Notes: generated by a model not told the origin, from the letters alone. A stretch of DNA of 64,000 nt from Bostrychus sinensis (GCA_020698575.1 CM036256.1:18863908-18927907); one strand, 5' to 3'. Numbered from the stretch's first letter, positions 26,332 to 38,149 are shown. Program-made: numbers and translations.

Positions 26332-29300
26332 ATGAGGAACGTAGCGGGAAAACACATGATTGTGCCTTCTCCTGGTCGCTTTCCCTCTGTCCTGGGCAGT
26401 TTATACGAAGAAAGATGTCAAGGCTTCTGAAAACGACACAGGTAGGTCTTTTTGTCTGACATTTAAAAACAATTTCTGGTATCTAGCTTTATTTAGAGAT
26501 TTTTAATTAGAGTACTGTTTTTTCATGCATCAGAGATTTAAAGCTGCGGTGGGCAGCACTGTGCATATACTGAGATTTATCATATTGTTGATGGGGCACT
26601 GCAGAAAGTTCAGCTTGTCAAATATGCAGTTTTACAGTAACATTTACACTGTTTCAGCTTCATTATAGGTTATAGAGTACCACAAGAGTTTTGAGAGTTT
26701 TTTAAATTCATGTATATTAAGTCAGTTTCATGTCTTTTTCAATTTGGCACTGCAATACATTCTACATAAGCTATTTGCAGTTAATCGTGTTATCAGAATC
26801 TTAAATCACGTTTAAAACCACACCTTTTGTTAGAAATTAAAATACTGTTTTATGAATAATGCTAAATGATCACTGTGATCCTATTGTTAGATGTTTCCTT
26901 GGTCCTAAAATGTTTTAATTGACCTGTGGTTAATGTTTAGCTGCCTTGGTTTTGCTTCAGTTGATTTGGCCAAGCCTCTGGCAGGTAGGGTGACCACCTC
27001 AAAAAGTACAAAAAGTGGGACCAGTAGTGCAATTTGGTGGGACAAGGTGGGATGGACTGAGAAATAAAAGCTTTAATACTGAGTCTAAAGCTCATTTAGA
27101 TACAAACTGCTATATTTAGGGCCTACTAAGCATTGATGTGCTATTTTCATCCCCAAAACACCCACATTTTGCAAAGTAACGTCTGCATTTTCATACAACT
27201 GTATTCCAACCCAGCAAAATAGGACACCACCCACAAATATTTAGTCTACGTTTTACACAAGGAATACTTATCTTGTTGTCCTACAACTTTCTTCATAACT
27301 AAACTAACAGAATCTCACTTTTCATAGCTTAAGATTCACAAAGTAAGCGCCAATAAAAAAGTGGGACATCATTTTAATAAGTGGGATGGCAGGGACAAAT
27401 GCCTGAATGGCTGTGCAGTACAACCAAAAGTGGGACAGGTGGTCACTCTACTGGCAGGTGTGTGTCAAGAGCAAGGTTTAGATTGCATCGAAAAATTGAC
27501 TCTAGACAAACATGTTCAGAGAGCATGTTTTGTGGTTAAAATGCCTATAAATAAACAAGTGAAGTTCAGCTCAAATATCTGTCAGTAGAAAATTTAACAA
27601 ACTGCATGACAGCATGTTTCATGCATCTAACATCTGCTCAGAGCTTAGCCCCAAGTGTTGAGATGGATCACAGGGAGGTGCCGCAGCTGTCAATCATAAA
27701 TGAGAGAGAAAGATGTCATACTGAAGATGAATGATTTTAGGAAGCACCTTTAAACTTGTGTCAAAATGTCCTGCTGAAAAAGACCAAGATAAAAAAATGA
27801 CTAACGACGAAGAAATAGATCAGCATATGGCAATTTTATCAGTCAGACCAGTGGCTAGTTCTGTTTTATGCATTTGCTTAGATCCTAATCCTAATGTGAA
27901 TTTAAGGGGCTTTAGGATCTTCTTGAAGAACGCCAAACTACTTAACAAGGCTTTGTCCGTGACATCAGAAAAGTGCAAAAAAAAAAAAAAAACTTAGAGA
28001 TTTCTTAAAAGTCTAATAACATTTTTAGTGAATTGAGTTCAGACAAAGATGGGCATGTGGCTTCTAGGTTTTCTTCCAAATCTTGGTTCAAAAATATGGG
28101 CATAGTAACTTGTGTGTGTCTTGTTAAGAACATGCAGGCTAAACAACCACTGCATTTTTATGTAAAAACTCGCCCTGTTTTACTCCTTGAACTATCCTTT
28201 TGTGATTTCCTATTATTTAAGTAAAAAAAAAATAATAATAATTACCATACATTTATACTAATATTTGTACCAGTGTTTTGCCATAACAAAACAGTATAGA
28301 ATGATGAGTGTTTACAGTGGTGCAATCCTAAGGTATGCGCTAGTGTTGATGTATAGAAGTAGTCACTAGAGGCCCAATTCTTTGTCTCATTGAAAGATCA
28401 CCTGTGTAACACCCACACTGACTATAGACACTTCCATGAGTGACATATATACACTCAAGGAAAAAAGAAACGCACCATTTTCATTTTCTCAATTTGTCAA
28501 AAAATATTACAGCCAGTGAAAAATTACAGACTACAATGAGTTTAGTACTATTCTGAGTCAAAATGAAATGACTGTTTTCCTGGTTCCAGTTGATTGATTT
28601 TGATGAGCAATAACAACTGTATTTTTGTATTAATCACCTATGTCTGGGTCATGAGTAAAACTCAGAGATGAATTGGACCTGTCCTCAATTGTGCACAACC
28701 ATTCCCTATAAAAAGACACCAAAATGGAAAAAAGCACACTTTGTTCACAATGCCACGACTACTGCAACCAGAGAGAGATCGCGCCATTGGCATGCTTCAA
28801 GCTGGAAGGAGCACACGGGCTGTAGCCAGGGTGTTTGGAGTCCATCACTCTACTGTTGTACGCCTTGCTGAGCGTTTCCACGCCACCGTCCCAGATCTGG
28901 TCGACCACATGTCACAACTGCTGCACAGGACCGAGCGAATCAGCTCCGACAGTACTGCCGATCAATGAGGAGAAGAATAACTAGTGTCCTTGCGGCGAAT
29001 GTTAATTATTGACAATGGAATCAGATACCTGTGTTTTCGTTTACTGTGATGCTTTATTGTTTGGTCATGTTATTGTTATTGAAACTGTCATAAGCATTGA
29101 TTAATTGGGTCTGAATATCAGGGATGGGTATATGGTTGATGTACACATGTAATATTTCCATCAAAAATAAGTAACCAAAAAAAAAGTGTTAAAAAAGCAG
29201 TGGTGCGTTTCTTTTTTCCTTGAGTGTAGATAGGTAGCACACGCAGCTTAGTCAGGAGGCTATATCAACATTATCCCATTCATTTTTATGAAGTAGCAAA

Positions 29301-30576
29301 ATGAAAAATATTAATTTTGAAGCGTTTTAGACAGCAAGAACGAATGATTGTTGTTAAAATTTACTATGAATGAACAGCATCCAGATCTGATTGCCAGTTT
29401 AAGTTGACTCATTAAAATAGGATTAGTGGTAGGTGTGTAACAATACAGTAATTATATCAATATATCATTTATTTTTTCTTACAATACAACTATAACAATA
29501 CACAATACCTTGTATCAAATCGTATCATTTTCTAGGAAGTGTAAATCGATATCCATGGAATATTGACAGATAATATAGAAAATATTGATTTTAGAAATTT
29601 GCATGTTAAAATAAAACCAGATTTGGCTTTTTGGATGTAATTTTTGTGTTTTTAATTAAATAAAATGTTATATTCAATTTTTCTTTATTTCTGTCTGGTG
29701 GACATAATCAACCCTAGCTGCGCTGCTACATTTGAGAGTAAACTTTTATGATTTTTGATATGAATGTGTTAAATCTCATTGAATTGTATTGTTCCAAATT
29801 AGCCAATGTCGTTTTTGAATCGTATCGAAACAATTCTAATTAATATGTATCATTGCAAAAATGTATCGTTACACTCATAATTTGTGGAGATTGATGAATA
29901 AACTCCAAGCATTCAGTGTCAAACTATTGTGGTCCGCTACATCTCTGTAAATATTAGGCCTGCTTAAAATTGAAATAAAAAAAATTAAATGAAGTATCAT
30001 TATCTTATATGCTAATTATCAGTTATCTTATATGCTAATTATCAGTTTTTATTTTGATGATTAAACTACATTGCAGGCACTTGATTTGTATCGCCTTACA
30101 GGAAGTTTATATTGATGCAAAGTCAATATACAAGGGGGAAAAAGCAATTATATTGATATTAGGAACTCACATGTTAAAATAAAACCAGAATCAGATGTAG
30201 TTTTTTCACTTGTGATGAAAAAAGTTCTTTTACTTCGCTTCACTCTCACTCTGTGTGTGATGTAATTTATTTATTTTTATTTATTTATTTATTTATATTC
30301 CCTTTTATATTTATAATCCCTGAAACCACTCCTGGATCAGAATCAAAGATTCAGATCAAAATTCATACTTTGGTCTGTGGCTCATTACTACTGCTACAAA
30401 TTTTCATAACAAAAATAAACTAGTAAACTACATTTTTCACGCCTCACAAAAACTTTTGCACTGTGCTGTATTTCAAGGTGTGCTTTGGTGATTTGAGGAA
30501 CCATCCCGTGTTCTTGGGTTTGTAAAGCCTTATGTCCTAATATCTTTCTCTGAGTGGGCCACTGCTGCTGGACCAA

Positions 30577-30638
<62 letters not shown>

Positions 30639-31948
30639 TTTTTTTTTTTTCATCCAAGTGTATTTTAAGCTTCTCAGCATGCTCCAGGTAAAATTACTAT
30701 GCACATGTGAGAGCGGAACTTGGATATCACTATTGAGGCAACATATGGTTAACACATGGACACAATTTAATCTGAAACACTCAACAACGCCCACAAATAC
30801 TGACATGGTAACAGATGCGTTCAGTGGTGTCCTCATTGAGAAATAGTTATTAACCTGGAGAAACTGTAGCATGCCTCACGAAGATAGGATTTTTACGACA
30901 TGGAAACACTCACAGTACTATTGTAGCAGGTGCAGCCAGTGTCTTTACGCCCTAATGCTGTGGTCTGTTGCACATATGAGTGAAAGGCCATTTGAAAAAT
31001 AAATCAGCTGAGCAGTACGTAATTGAGGGATTTATGACTTTTTGGCTGAGGCACATCTTGGGAACTCCAGGTGGGAATGGTCATCCAGTGAAAGTTGGCC
31101 AATATTGTCTTTTGAAATATGGCCCTGATTTATTATTTCAAAAAATAATAAAATAGCTTCAAGGTCAGTCTTTATGTATTTTGATCATTTGTGAAATTTT
31201 GTATTGTTTTGTTGTTTTGACTAAACTTGAACTTATTTCTTTTTTTATGTGTATTTATTTTAGCCTGGAGTCAAGCTAAGACCAGACGAATCTTTGCAAG
31301 AAGAAAGATTTCTCTACAACAAGAAAGACGCATCCCTGTGAGTAGTTCTCTGTTAGTTATATTTTCATCCTTTAATGTAGCATTAATGCAACACACTACA
31401 GCGACACCAACTGTGATACTTTGATAACTGTGTTGATTTGTTACATATTTATTTAAACAATTTTATTCCACCCCCTCCACTGAGGCCCATTCTCTGACCC
31501 ATTCTGTGTCCATTGCATCATTTTGTTGCATGGCCAACAAAACATTACATGAAGAGTGCAGAAATTCAAATGAAGGAGAAGGAGCCATTGTGCTAATTCT
31601 GCTAAAGCAAAATCCCAACTGCAAACCTTTACCAAACTTTATTTTTGTAAGTATAAATGTTCCTTTAGTATGTCTTTTCCTGTTTTACCTTGGTTGTTGG
31701 TGCTACTGTTTTGCTTAGTGAAATGAGCTCAGGCTTGAATGTGTGCTCATTCAGAATTCTGTCTCTGTTGTCCTCTACAGAGGATCCAGACTGACCTGAT
31801 GACCCCCCCTCGCCGCTGCAGCCATCTGATGGAGAGCTGCTCCAATCGGATCCCTTGCTGCGACCCCTGCGCCTCCTGCCGCTGCCGCCTCTTCAACACT
31901 ATCTGCCACTGCTGGAGGACAAATCCCATGTGCCTAAAGAGGACTTAG
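26332..31948 (+). CDS. agrp2: Agouti-family signalling peptide, agrp2/asip2 type (start frame disrupted)
   Basis: Three coding exons fit: about 26332-26441, 31264-31337 and 31781-31948. The last exon encodes the agouti cystine-knot domain with all ten cysteines (C-x6-C-x5-CC-DP-C-AS-C-R-C, active loop RLFNTI, then C-H-C-x6-C). Exon 2 encodes a basic segment (KTRRIFARRKIS), as in the region before the knot in agouti proteins. Exon 1 encodes a hydrophobic leader (LCLLLVAFPLSWA) in the frame that joins exon 2 in phase, but the ATGs at 26332 and 26356 are one base out of that frame and a TGA precedes the leader in frame. So either one base is extra in this assembly or translation starts elsewhere. 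Agouti peptides are antagonists of melanocortin receptors; zebrafish agrp2 acts in pineal control of pigment adaptation. Downstream neighbour atp6v0d2 supports the identity. Confidence 0.82.
26986..27450. mobile_element. hAT-like MITE with 8-bp target duplication
   Basis: The 465-bp element starts TAGGGTGACCACCT and ends AGGTGGTCACTCTA, which are inverted repeats with one mismatch in 14. It is flanked by the 8-bp direct repeat CTGGCAGG (26978-26985 and 27451-27458). An 8-bp duplication is typical of hAT transposons. There is no transposase, so it is non-autonomous. It sits in the first large intron of agrp2. Confidence 0.85.
28452..29226 (+). mobile_element. Tc1-like element, internally deleted
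   Basis: Terminal inverted repeats CACTCAAGGAAAAAAGAAAC / GTTTCTTTTTTCCTTGAGTG bound a 775-bp element inserted at a TA that is duplicated on both sides (28450-28451 and 29227-29228). It retains the start of a transposase (28750-28968) and lacks the DDE catalytic part. It lies in the agrp2 intron. Confidence 0.92.
28750..28968 (+). pseudogene. Truncated Tc1-like transposase, N-terminal DNA-binding part
   Basis: The 72-residue frame (MPRLLQPERDRAIGMLQAG...) contains the first helix-turn-helix of Tc1 transposases (RSTRAVARVFGVHHSTVVRL). Full-length Tc1 transposases are about 340 residues. Here the frame jumps to a short unrelated tail and stops, so the DDE domain is deleted and the copy cannot transpose itself. 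Confidence 0.88.
29430..29878. mobile_element. TIR element, non-autonomous, class II
   Basis: The left end 'aggtgtgtaacaatacagta' is mirrored by the right end 'tgtatcgttacactcata', giving imperfect inverted repeats around about 450 bp rich in 'gtatc' motifs. No coding capacity. The end type resembles fish hAT-like MITEs, but I could not fix a target duplication. Confidence 0.55.
30002..30047. repeat. 23-bp tandem duplication
   Basis: The unit 'atcttatatgctaattatca' plus 'gtt' occurs twice back to back without mismatch, in the agrp2 intron. Confidence 0.85.
30583..30650. repeat. (CT)n followed by poly-T
   Basis: About 24 CT units run directly into about 20 T residues. The Arg-Glu repeats this gives on the minus strand are not a gene. 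Confidence 0.97.
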
Positions 31949-33949
31949 ACTCTCACATACTCACGGATATGGCTGACAGCAGGGCACAAACTGCAACTAC
32001 TCATATACATCACATGTATTTATCTTTATGACACAAGCCGGGTTCGCAGAAGGCTATTGCAAATCAAAAACATTTGGAAAACCACTGAACTTTTGTTTAG
32101 TATTATGAGTGAGCTGAACAAGTGCAAAGGAGCCATGTTTACTCACCGCAATGTATATAATATCATTAAGTACTCATCTCTTCTCATCTAATGTTCATCA
32201 CTTTAACTTTAATTCTTTTTGATGGAGCCTTGGTTGTTTCTGGTCTATAATGCTTCTTGATAATATTGAAAGATATGCCAAATTACCCCTGCACATATCA
32301 TGTTCATGTCGTTCCTATCCACATACTGTCATTTATTTTATAACAGGCATACATTTGTATGTAATTCTGTTAAGAGCATAATGTGTACACAAAGCATAAA
32401 TTATAAAATGTTTATTTTCACCAAACTTCCCACGTAAATATGGAAGAGGTTGTATTTTCTAATTTGTTGTATTTCAAATACATTGCATACATACACTATA
32501 TTGCCAAAAGTATTCGCTCACCCACCTAAATAACTGAATTCAGTTGTTCCAATCACTTCCATTGCTATAGGTGTATAAAATCAAACAACTAGACATGCAG
32601 CTTTGTTGAAAATTTTGGGGATAGCCACTTCCTTTTCCAACATGCACTGGACCAGTGCACAAAGCATGGTCCATAAAGACATGGATGAGTGAGTTTGGTG
32701 TGGAAAAACTTGACTGGTCTGCACAGAGTCCTGACCTCAACCTGATAGAACTAGAGCGAAGACTGTAAGCCAGGCCTTCTCGTCTAACATCAGTGTCTGA
32801 CCTCAAAAATGCACTTCTGGAAGAATGGTCCCATAAACACTCCTAAACCTTGTTGAAAGCCTTCCCAGAAAGGTTGAAGCTGTTATAAATGCAAAGGATG
32901 GGCCAATGTCATTTTAAACCCTATGGATTAAGAATTAAGTTCATATGTGTGTAAAGGCAGATGAGCAAATACTTTTGGCAATATACTGTACACATTATTA
33001 CACACAGAATGCCATTTAGGCTTGAGGAGTTTCCTCAGCAGTTAAACTCACTGCACTGTTAACAGAAATGCCAAAAAGTAAAAACTACTAAATTACAAAT
33101 AGCTCCTTTATTTTTTATTTTGTTTAGGACAAAAGGATATTAAATAAAAATCAAAATAAGCAAAGTAAGCTATTTTTAGGTCGTTTTGATTGCTATCTTG
33201 TGAATATAAATATATCATAATTTCAGCAGCTTTGTACACTTTATTGAGATAATCGTATTAAAAGTCCACATACTGAACGTGTTTTTGGAGGACTGTTGTA
33301 TTTTGTCTCACAGAATGAGGGAAGATTATGTTTGCAAAGTCAGGCCCTTGCTTGGTCTAATCCACCGATTGCCGTTGGATGGATATGTTTGATGAGGACT
33401 GGAGCAGGCATCTGTCTGTATAAATAAAACTGAGTCTAATTTAAAACAGTCTCTGTGTCAAAGTGTTTGTGGATGACAAATGGTGGTGTAAATGGAAATA
33501 ACATGCTAAATAGATAAGTTATTTATTCCCTTCATAAAACACCTCATCTGTCTTTTGACCAATTTTGCCCTGATTCATTGTGACAAGTTTTTCTTCACAG
33601 GAAAAAATGTGACGTTTCAAAGATGTATCGGGCATAAGTATTTCAGAGTCCAAAGTAAAGCATTTTTCTTCTGTCTCTGTGTTTATTTTCTTCTGGGTTT
33701 ATGATGTCAAGCCAACAAACAAAAAAATCATTTTTTATGCATGTACATACACACAACTTGGGATAAGAAACATGTCATTTCCTAAAGGCTGTCTGTCTTA
33801 ATGGGTTTATGAGCAGTGACTGGAAAACAGTCCCACTTTAGAGGAAGTCAAGTCAAAGAGGCATGAATGTTAGTCAAAGGGAAAGCAGAAGTTATCAAAA
33901 AGGCATGAGCTTAAATGTAGTGGAGCTTGCTGATAGTTCATTTAGCATC
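31949..33949. other. Intergenic, agrp2 to atp6v0d2
   Basis: Contains the agrp2 3' UTR (end not fixed; no convincing AATAAA close to the stop), a Tc1-like remnant at 32494-32988, and about 900 bases of AT-rich DNA before atp6v0d2. No other gene is supported. Confidence 0.45.
32494..32988. mobile_element. Tc1/mariner remnant with TIRs
   Basis: Ends 'cactatattgccaaaagtat' and 'atacttttggcaatatactg' form inverted repeats, flanked by TA dinucleotides (32492-32493, 32989-32990). Inside, the plus strand keeps a piece of a Tc1-type transposase catalytic region (LDWSAQSPDLNLIEL around 32706-32755), now interrupted by stops. About 495 bp remain of an element normally well over 1 kb. Confidence 0.85.
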
Positions 33950-36900
33950 ATGGCAGTGTGCCCAGAGCTTACTTTCAACACTGATCATGGATATCTGGAG
34001 GGTCTAGTTCGAGGGATGAAAGCTGGGATCCTAACACAGACAGATTATCAAAATCTGGCCCAGTGTGACACACTTGATGGTAAGGTCCTCATTTATCAAA
34101 CATTATGCTCAGTTTGCTGATAGAGAAGCCTTAAAGAGAAGTCCTAAACAGCAACAATATATGTATATTGCTAAATCCTTTGTAGCCTGTACCAAAAATG
34201 TCTTATGTTCCACATATCTTCATCTGGACACCATTTATTCAGGAGATAATGCATCTTTTCTTCCACTAATCATACGTGCAGTGCTACGTGAAGTTAAAAA
34301 GTGATATTTAAAATGACCAGTGACATGTCAGAATACCCTCACTCATCATTTTTACCATATGTATTTGAGTAGATGTGAAACTGTGAAAAATACAGTCAGC
34401 CAGGAATACTGTGATGAGCCACAGAGCCTAAAGGACAACATGTCTTTTGAATATCTCCTCTTTGCAGACATTAAATTGCACCTGCAGAGCACAGACTATG
34501 GCAAACTGCTGACCTCGGCAGATCAGGACCTCTCTGTGTCACTGGTGGACAGCAAACTGAGGGAAAACCTTGCGGCTGAATTCAGTTGCCTGCGCTCCAA
34601 CGCCCTGCCACAGCTCTCCACCTTCATGGACTATATCACGTATGCGCCCTCATTACAGGTGTTTGGAACAGAGAGTCCACATCCCAGAATGTCACATCTC
34701 ATTCTGGGATGTGGAATTATGAGAGGTAGGGTTAGGGTTAGTCAGTGGGGATTATTTTTTCCACACACCCTGTTTTGGAGTAGCAGACAACTAGAAACTT
34801 GGAATTTTTAATGTACTTAGATGTACTTTCTGAATACATCTATTTACTTGAACACATTTGCACATATGCACGATTTTGTATTTCTAGAATAAATATTTGA
34901 GTATCTTTCCAAAACACATTTGAAATGGCAAAGGCACTGAAGCACATCCACATCTTATTTTGTACTGAGATATAAGTGTACTTATTAATTGTATGTGCAT
35001 AAAAAAAGAAAGTTGTTTACAAAAAATAATACTTAAAATTATTTGCCAAATGGCTGTTGTGAAAAACGTAATACTATATGTTTTATTGGGCAAGTACTAG
35101 TACTAAGGTCATATGTCATACAAAATAACACCACAGAAATAGTCCACTGACATAAGGAACCCTTGGGCCCACAGGCATGTCCATGTGAAATCAACAGCTG
35201 CAGTTTTAATGGCACCAAATGTTTCCTTCATGTTGCAAAAAGGCACTCTAATCATGGCCAAATTATGACAAATATTATTAATCTTTTATCTTCGGTGCCT
35301 TAGCTACAGTTACATGATCGACAACGTGGTCCTGCTCATCACTGGAGCTTTTGAGACAGAAAGATGTGGTTGAACTGCTGCCAAGGTGTCACCCACTGGG
35401 CACCTTTGACCAAATGGCTGCAGTGGGCATCGCACGCACCCCGACCGAGCTCTACTCCACCATCCTGGTCGACACTCCACTAGGTAAGATTAACTATTTA
35501 GCTTAGAAATAACAAGACCTTTAGTGGATTAATTTGATTTATTTTTTTCTGTTGTAGGTCAGTTTTTCCAGGACACAGTGTCTGAATGCAGTCTGGATGA
35601 GATGCAGACTGAGATCCTGAGAAACAAACTGTACAAGGTAATCGTGAACTAAACTCATCGTTGTATCTGTGCTGTTTTATTGCAGGACTGATTTTAACAG
35701 TCCCAAAAGAACCACATAAACTTTACAATGTTGCACTCAAAGCTGTTGTTACTTTTATTGGAGGTCATGACTTTGACCTCTGTGACATTAACAACCTCAT
35801 AATTGCTTTGAAATAAGTTTAAATCTATTTTCAAGGCCTATTTAGAAGCCTTCCATGCATTTTGCAAGAAGATTGGTGGTGCCACTGAAGACATTATGTG
35901 TCCTGTTCTAGAGGTACTATGGCACATTGAATACAACCCCATTTCCAAACAAGTTGAGATGTTGTGTAAAATGTAAATAAAACAGGATGCAGTGATTTGC
36001 AAATCTCATTTTATTCACAATAGAACATAAAACATTTCAGGTGTTGAAACTATTATTATTATCATTACAAATAAAAGCTCATTTTGAATTTCATGGCAGC
36101 AACATGTCTCAAAACATTTAGCAACTAATGAAGTTAATTGGCAACATAGTTAAGATGTCTGGGTATAAAGAAGTCATTGTCTGTGAACTGGGTATATGAG
36201 GCTTGCATGATTGCATATTGTTTTCATTTACATTTTATACAACATCTCAACTTTTTATTTGGGGTTCTATGACAATAATCACTACTTTTCTTGAGTTGGG
36301 GTCTTGTGTTTTGGTCCTGTGGTTTGCAGTTTGAAGCTGATAGGAGAGCTTTTATCATCACTGTGAACTCTTTTGGGACCGATCTGAGCAGTGCAGACAG
36401 ATGTGCACTTTATCCAACTTGTGGCAAGCTTCACCCTGAGGGGCTGCAACTTCTGGCCAAGGCAGAGGACCCGGAGCAGGTCAAAGCTGTGGCAGACTGC
36501 TATTCTGTGAGTCTAAAAGATCCTATGCCTCATCTATCAGTTATGTTTTTTGGGTATTTGGGTTAATATGGGGCCCTACACTCCCCACAGGAGTATAAAG
36601 TGGTATTTGATGACCCTGAGCCAGGATCTGATTACAAGAGCTTAGAAGACAGATTCTTCAAACAGGAGGTAATGACAAGCCTTAAATATGAACACCTATG
36701 GTTTTTGGTTATGCAATGTTATTTGCGCTTATGAAATGCATTTAACTGCAAAATGGCATGGATACATACAACATAGACTGTAGGCACAAGAAACAGCAAC
36801 ATATTGAGGAAAAGACATTAGCCACCAAAGAATAAACTGGAAAGCTAAAGTTGTGCTGGTAGGGAATAGCTAGAGAACATTAGCAAGTGTCCTAATATTT

Positions 36901-37847
36901 AGATGCTCTTTTTTATACCTGTAGTTGTTACTAATTAAAAAATAAAGTTTCCAGCTTCGTAGTTTGTATTATGCTGAACCATGCTACTGCCTACTTTAAT
37001 AACAGGCTTCACATACTGTTGACCCACTGATACTTCTATTCCTCTGTGGTCTGCATTTGGAGCTACTTGGCCTGGTCCTAATGTGCGTGGCTTGCCAAAA
37101 CCAAAACAGTGATGCATTCGTCTGGTCATTTAAATTAAAATAAATGGTCTATGGGACAGCATATTATGATCAGTGGGATCACTGTTACTGTTCTGGATGT
37201 TGGTGCAGATGAATTATTTTGGAAAGGGCAACCACAACCCCTATATTTTGAAACATTTGACTTCTCTGAAATGAATCTGATGCCAGTATAAATACGTACA
37301 GTACATTCCTTGTAGATATCTGTGAGTTATCATATAGACAGGAGGAACCACACTGACTGCACGAAACAGTGTGCAACTCATGCCCTTCTCATTTAACACA
37401 ACATATTTCATCATAGTTATAATTGGTGTGTAAATTCTTGGGATAGGTTAATAATATGTTGCCATATGTGACCATTACAAATTCAGTTGAAATTATCTCG
37501 GAGTGGAGGTCTGTACCAGATGTAATGCAATTTCCTGCAGGTGTTAGTGAGATATTGCATTCTTCAATATGGCAGCCTCAATAGATAAAATTAGGCTGGT
37601 TCATCTTGTACATACTTCAAGGGTATTTCCATAGGGGCTCTTAGAGTAATCTAAGACAATGGGTGTTTTGTTTTTTTTACAGGTGAAGCTGAACACTCTT
37701 GCCTTCCTGCAGCAGTTCCACTTTGGAGTATTTTATTCCTATGTCAAACTAAAGGAGCAGGAAATTCGCAATATCGTATGGATCGCTGAGTGCATCACAC
37801 AGAGACAAAAGTCAAAGATAAACTGCTATATTCCCATTTTCCAATGA
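33950..37847 (+). CDS. atp6v0d2: V-ATPase V0 subunit d2, with a one-base frame disruption in exon 3
   Basis: Eight exons fit: 33950-34079, 34468-34639, 35304-35483, 35558-35637, 35836-35913, 36330-36506, 36591-36668 and 37683-37847. Together they give 1,060 bases; one base fewer is 353 codons including the stop, matching the 350-352 residue family length. Recognisable parts are PELTFNTDHGYLEGLVRGMK, KLHLQSTDYG, FEADRRAFIITVNSFGT, LEDRFF, and FHFGVFYSYVKLKEQEIRNIVWIAEC. Exon 3 is 180 bases but the flanking phases require 179, and the frame changes at the T-run 35349-35352. Subunit d links the V1 central stalk to the proteolipid ring of the proton pump; d2 is the tissue-restricted isoform. d2 rather than d1 is chosen from position beside agrp2. 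The 3' end is convergent with the lipid transfer gene. Confidence 0.9.
34676..34715. repeat. Perfect 16-bp-arm inverted repeat
   Basis: TCCACATCCCAGAATG and its exact reverse complement are separated by 8 bases (tcacatct), in intron 2 of atp6v0d2, just after the exon 2 donor. It could form a strong hairpin in DNA or pre-mRNA. A short 'agggttagggttag' stretch follows at about 34728-34741. Confidence 0.9.
35935..36266. mobile_element. TIR MITE (AACCCC ends)
   Basis: The left end 'aaccccatttccaaacaagt' and right end 'ctttttatttggggtt' belong to inverted repeats of about 45 bp that also share 'tgagatgttgtgtaaaatgt' / 'acattttatacaacatctca'. The element is about 330 bp, non-coding, in an atp6v0d2 intron. 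Diverged fragments with similar motifs lie at about 45130-45290 and about 59780-59930. Confidence 0.75.
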
Positions 37848-38143
37848 AATGACTCTCTTTCAAATGTACTTAAAGTATAAAAAGTATTACCACAGATTAA
37901 AAAACTACTTAATTGTAAGGAATTATGATTTTATAAATGACAATGAAAAAATAACACAAAGGAACTTTAAAACATACTACTAGTAAAAATAAAAAGTACT
38001 CTTTGTAAAAGCTACAGATAGTTGACAATTGTATTTAAGTACAATAAGAAAGTATTTTTGCTCCTGATAATCTGTTGTGATTACTGGCTCCAATATTAGT
38101 GACTGTTTACAGTTAAAAATACATTCTCAGTGTTATAAACAAC

Positions 38144-38149
38144 AATAAA
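38144..38149 (+). terminator. Poly(A) signal of atp6v0d2
   Basis: AATAAA about 300 bases after the atp6v0d2 stop. The stop of the convergent lipid transfer gene is only about 360 bases further on, so the two 3' UTRs may overlap. Confidence 0.55.

Noticed and set aside
26425..26441. Alternative agrp2 start at the ATG inside exon 1 (about 26415)
   Set aside because: It would give no signal peptide and would need a different acceptor in the last exon. The leader frame explains all three exons in phase.
30394..30872. Minus-strand frames with Arg-Glu and Lys runs
   Set aside because: They come from the (CT)n and poly-T tract; there are no splice sites or homology.
33863..33949. N-terminal extension of atp6v0d2 from the ATG at 33863
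   Set aside because: V-ATPase d subunits begin directly with M-x-x-x-PEL-x-F-N; the 29 extra residues have no family counterpart.
34728..34741. Interstitial telomere repeat
   Set aside because: Only about two TTAGGG units, which occurs easily by chance; kept only as context for the hairpin.
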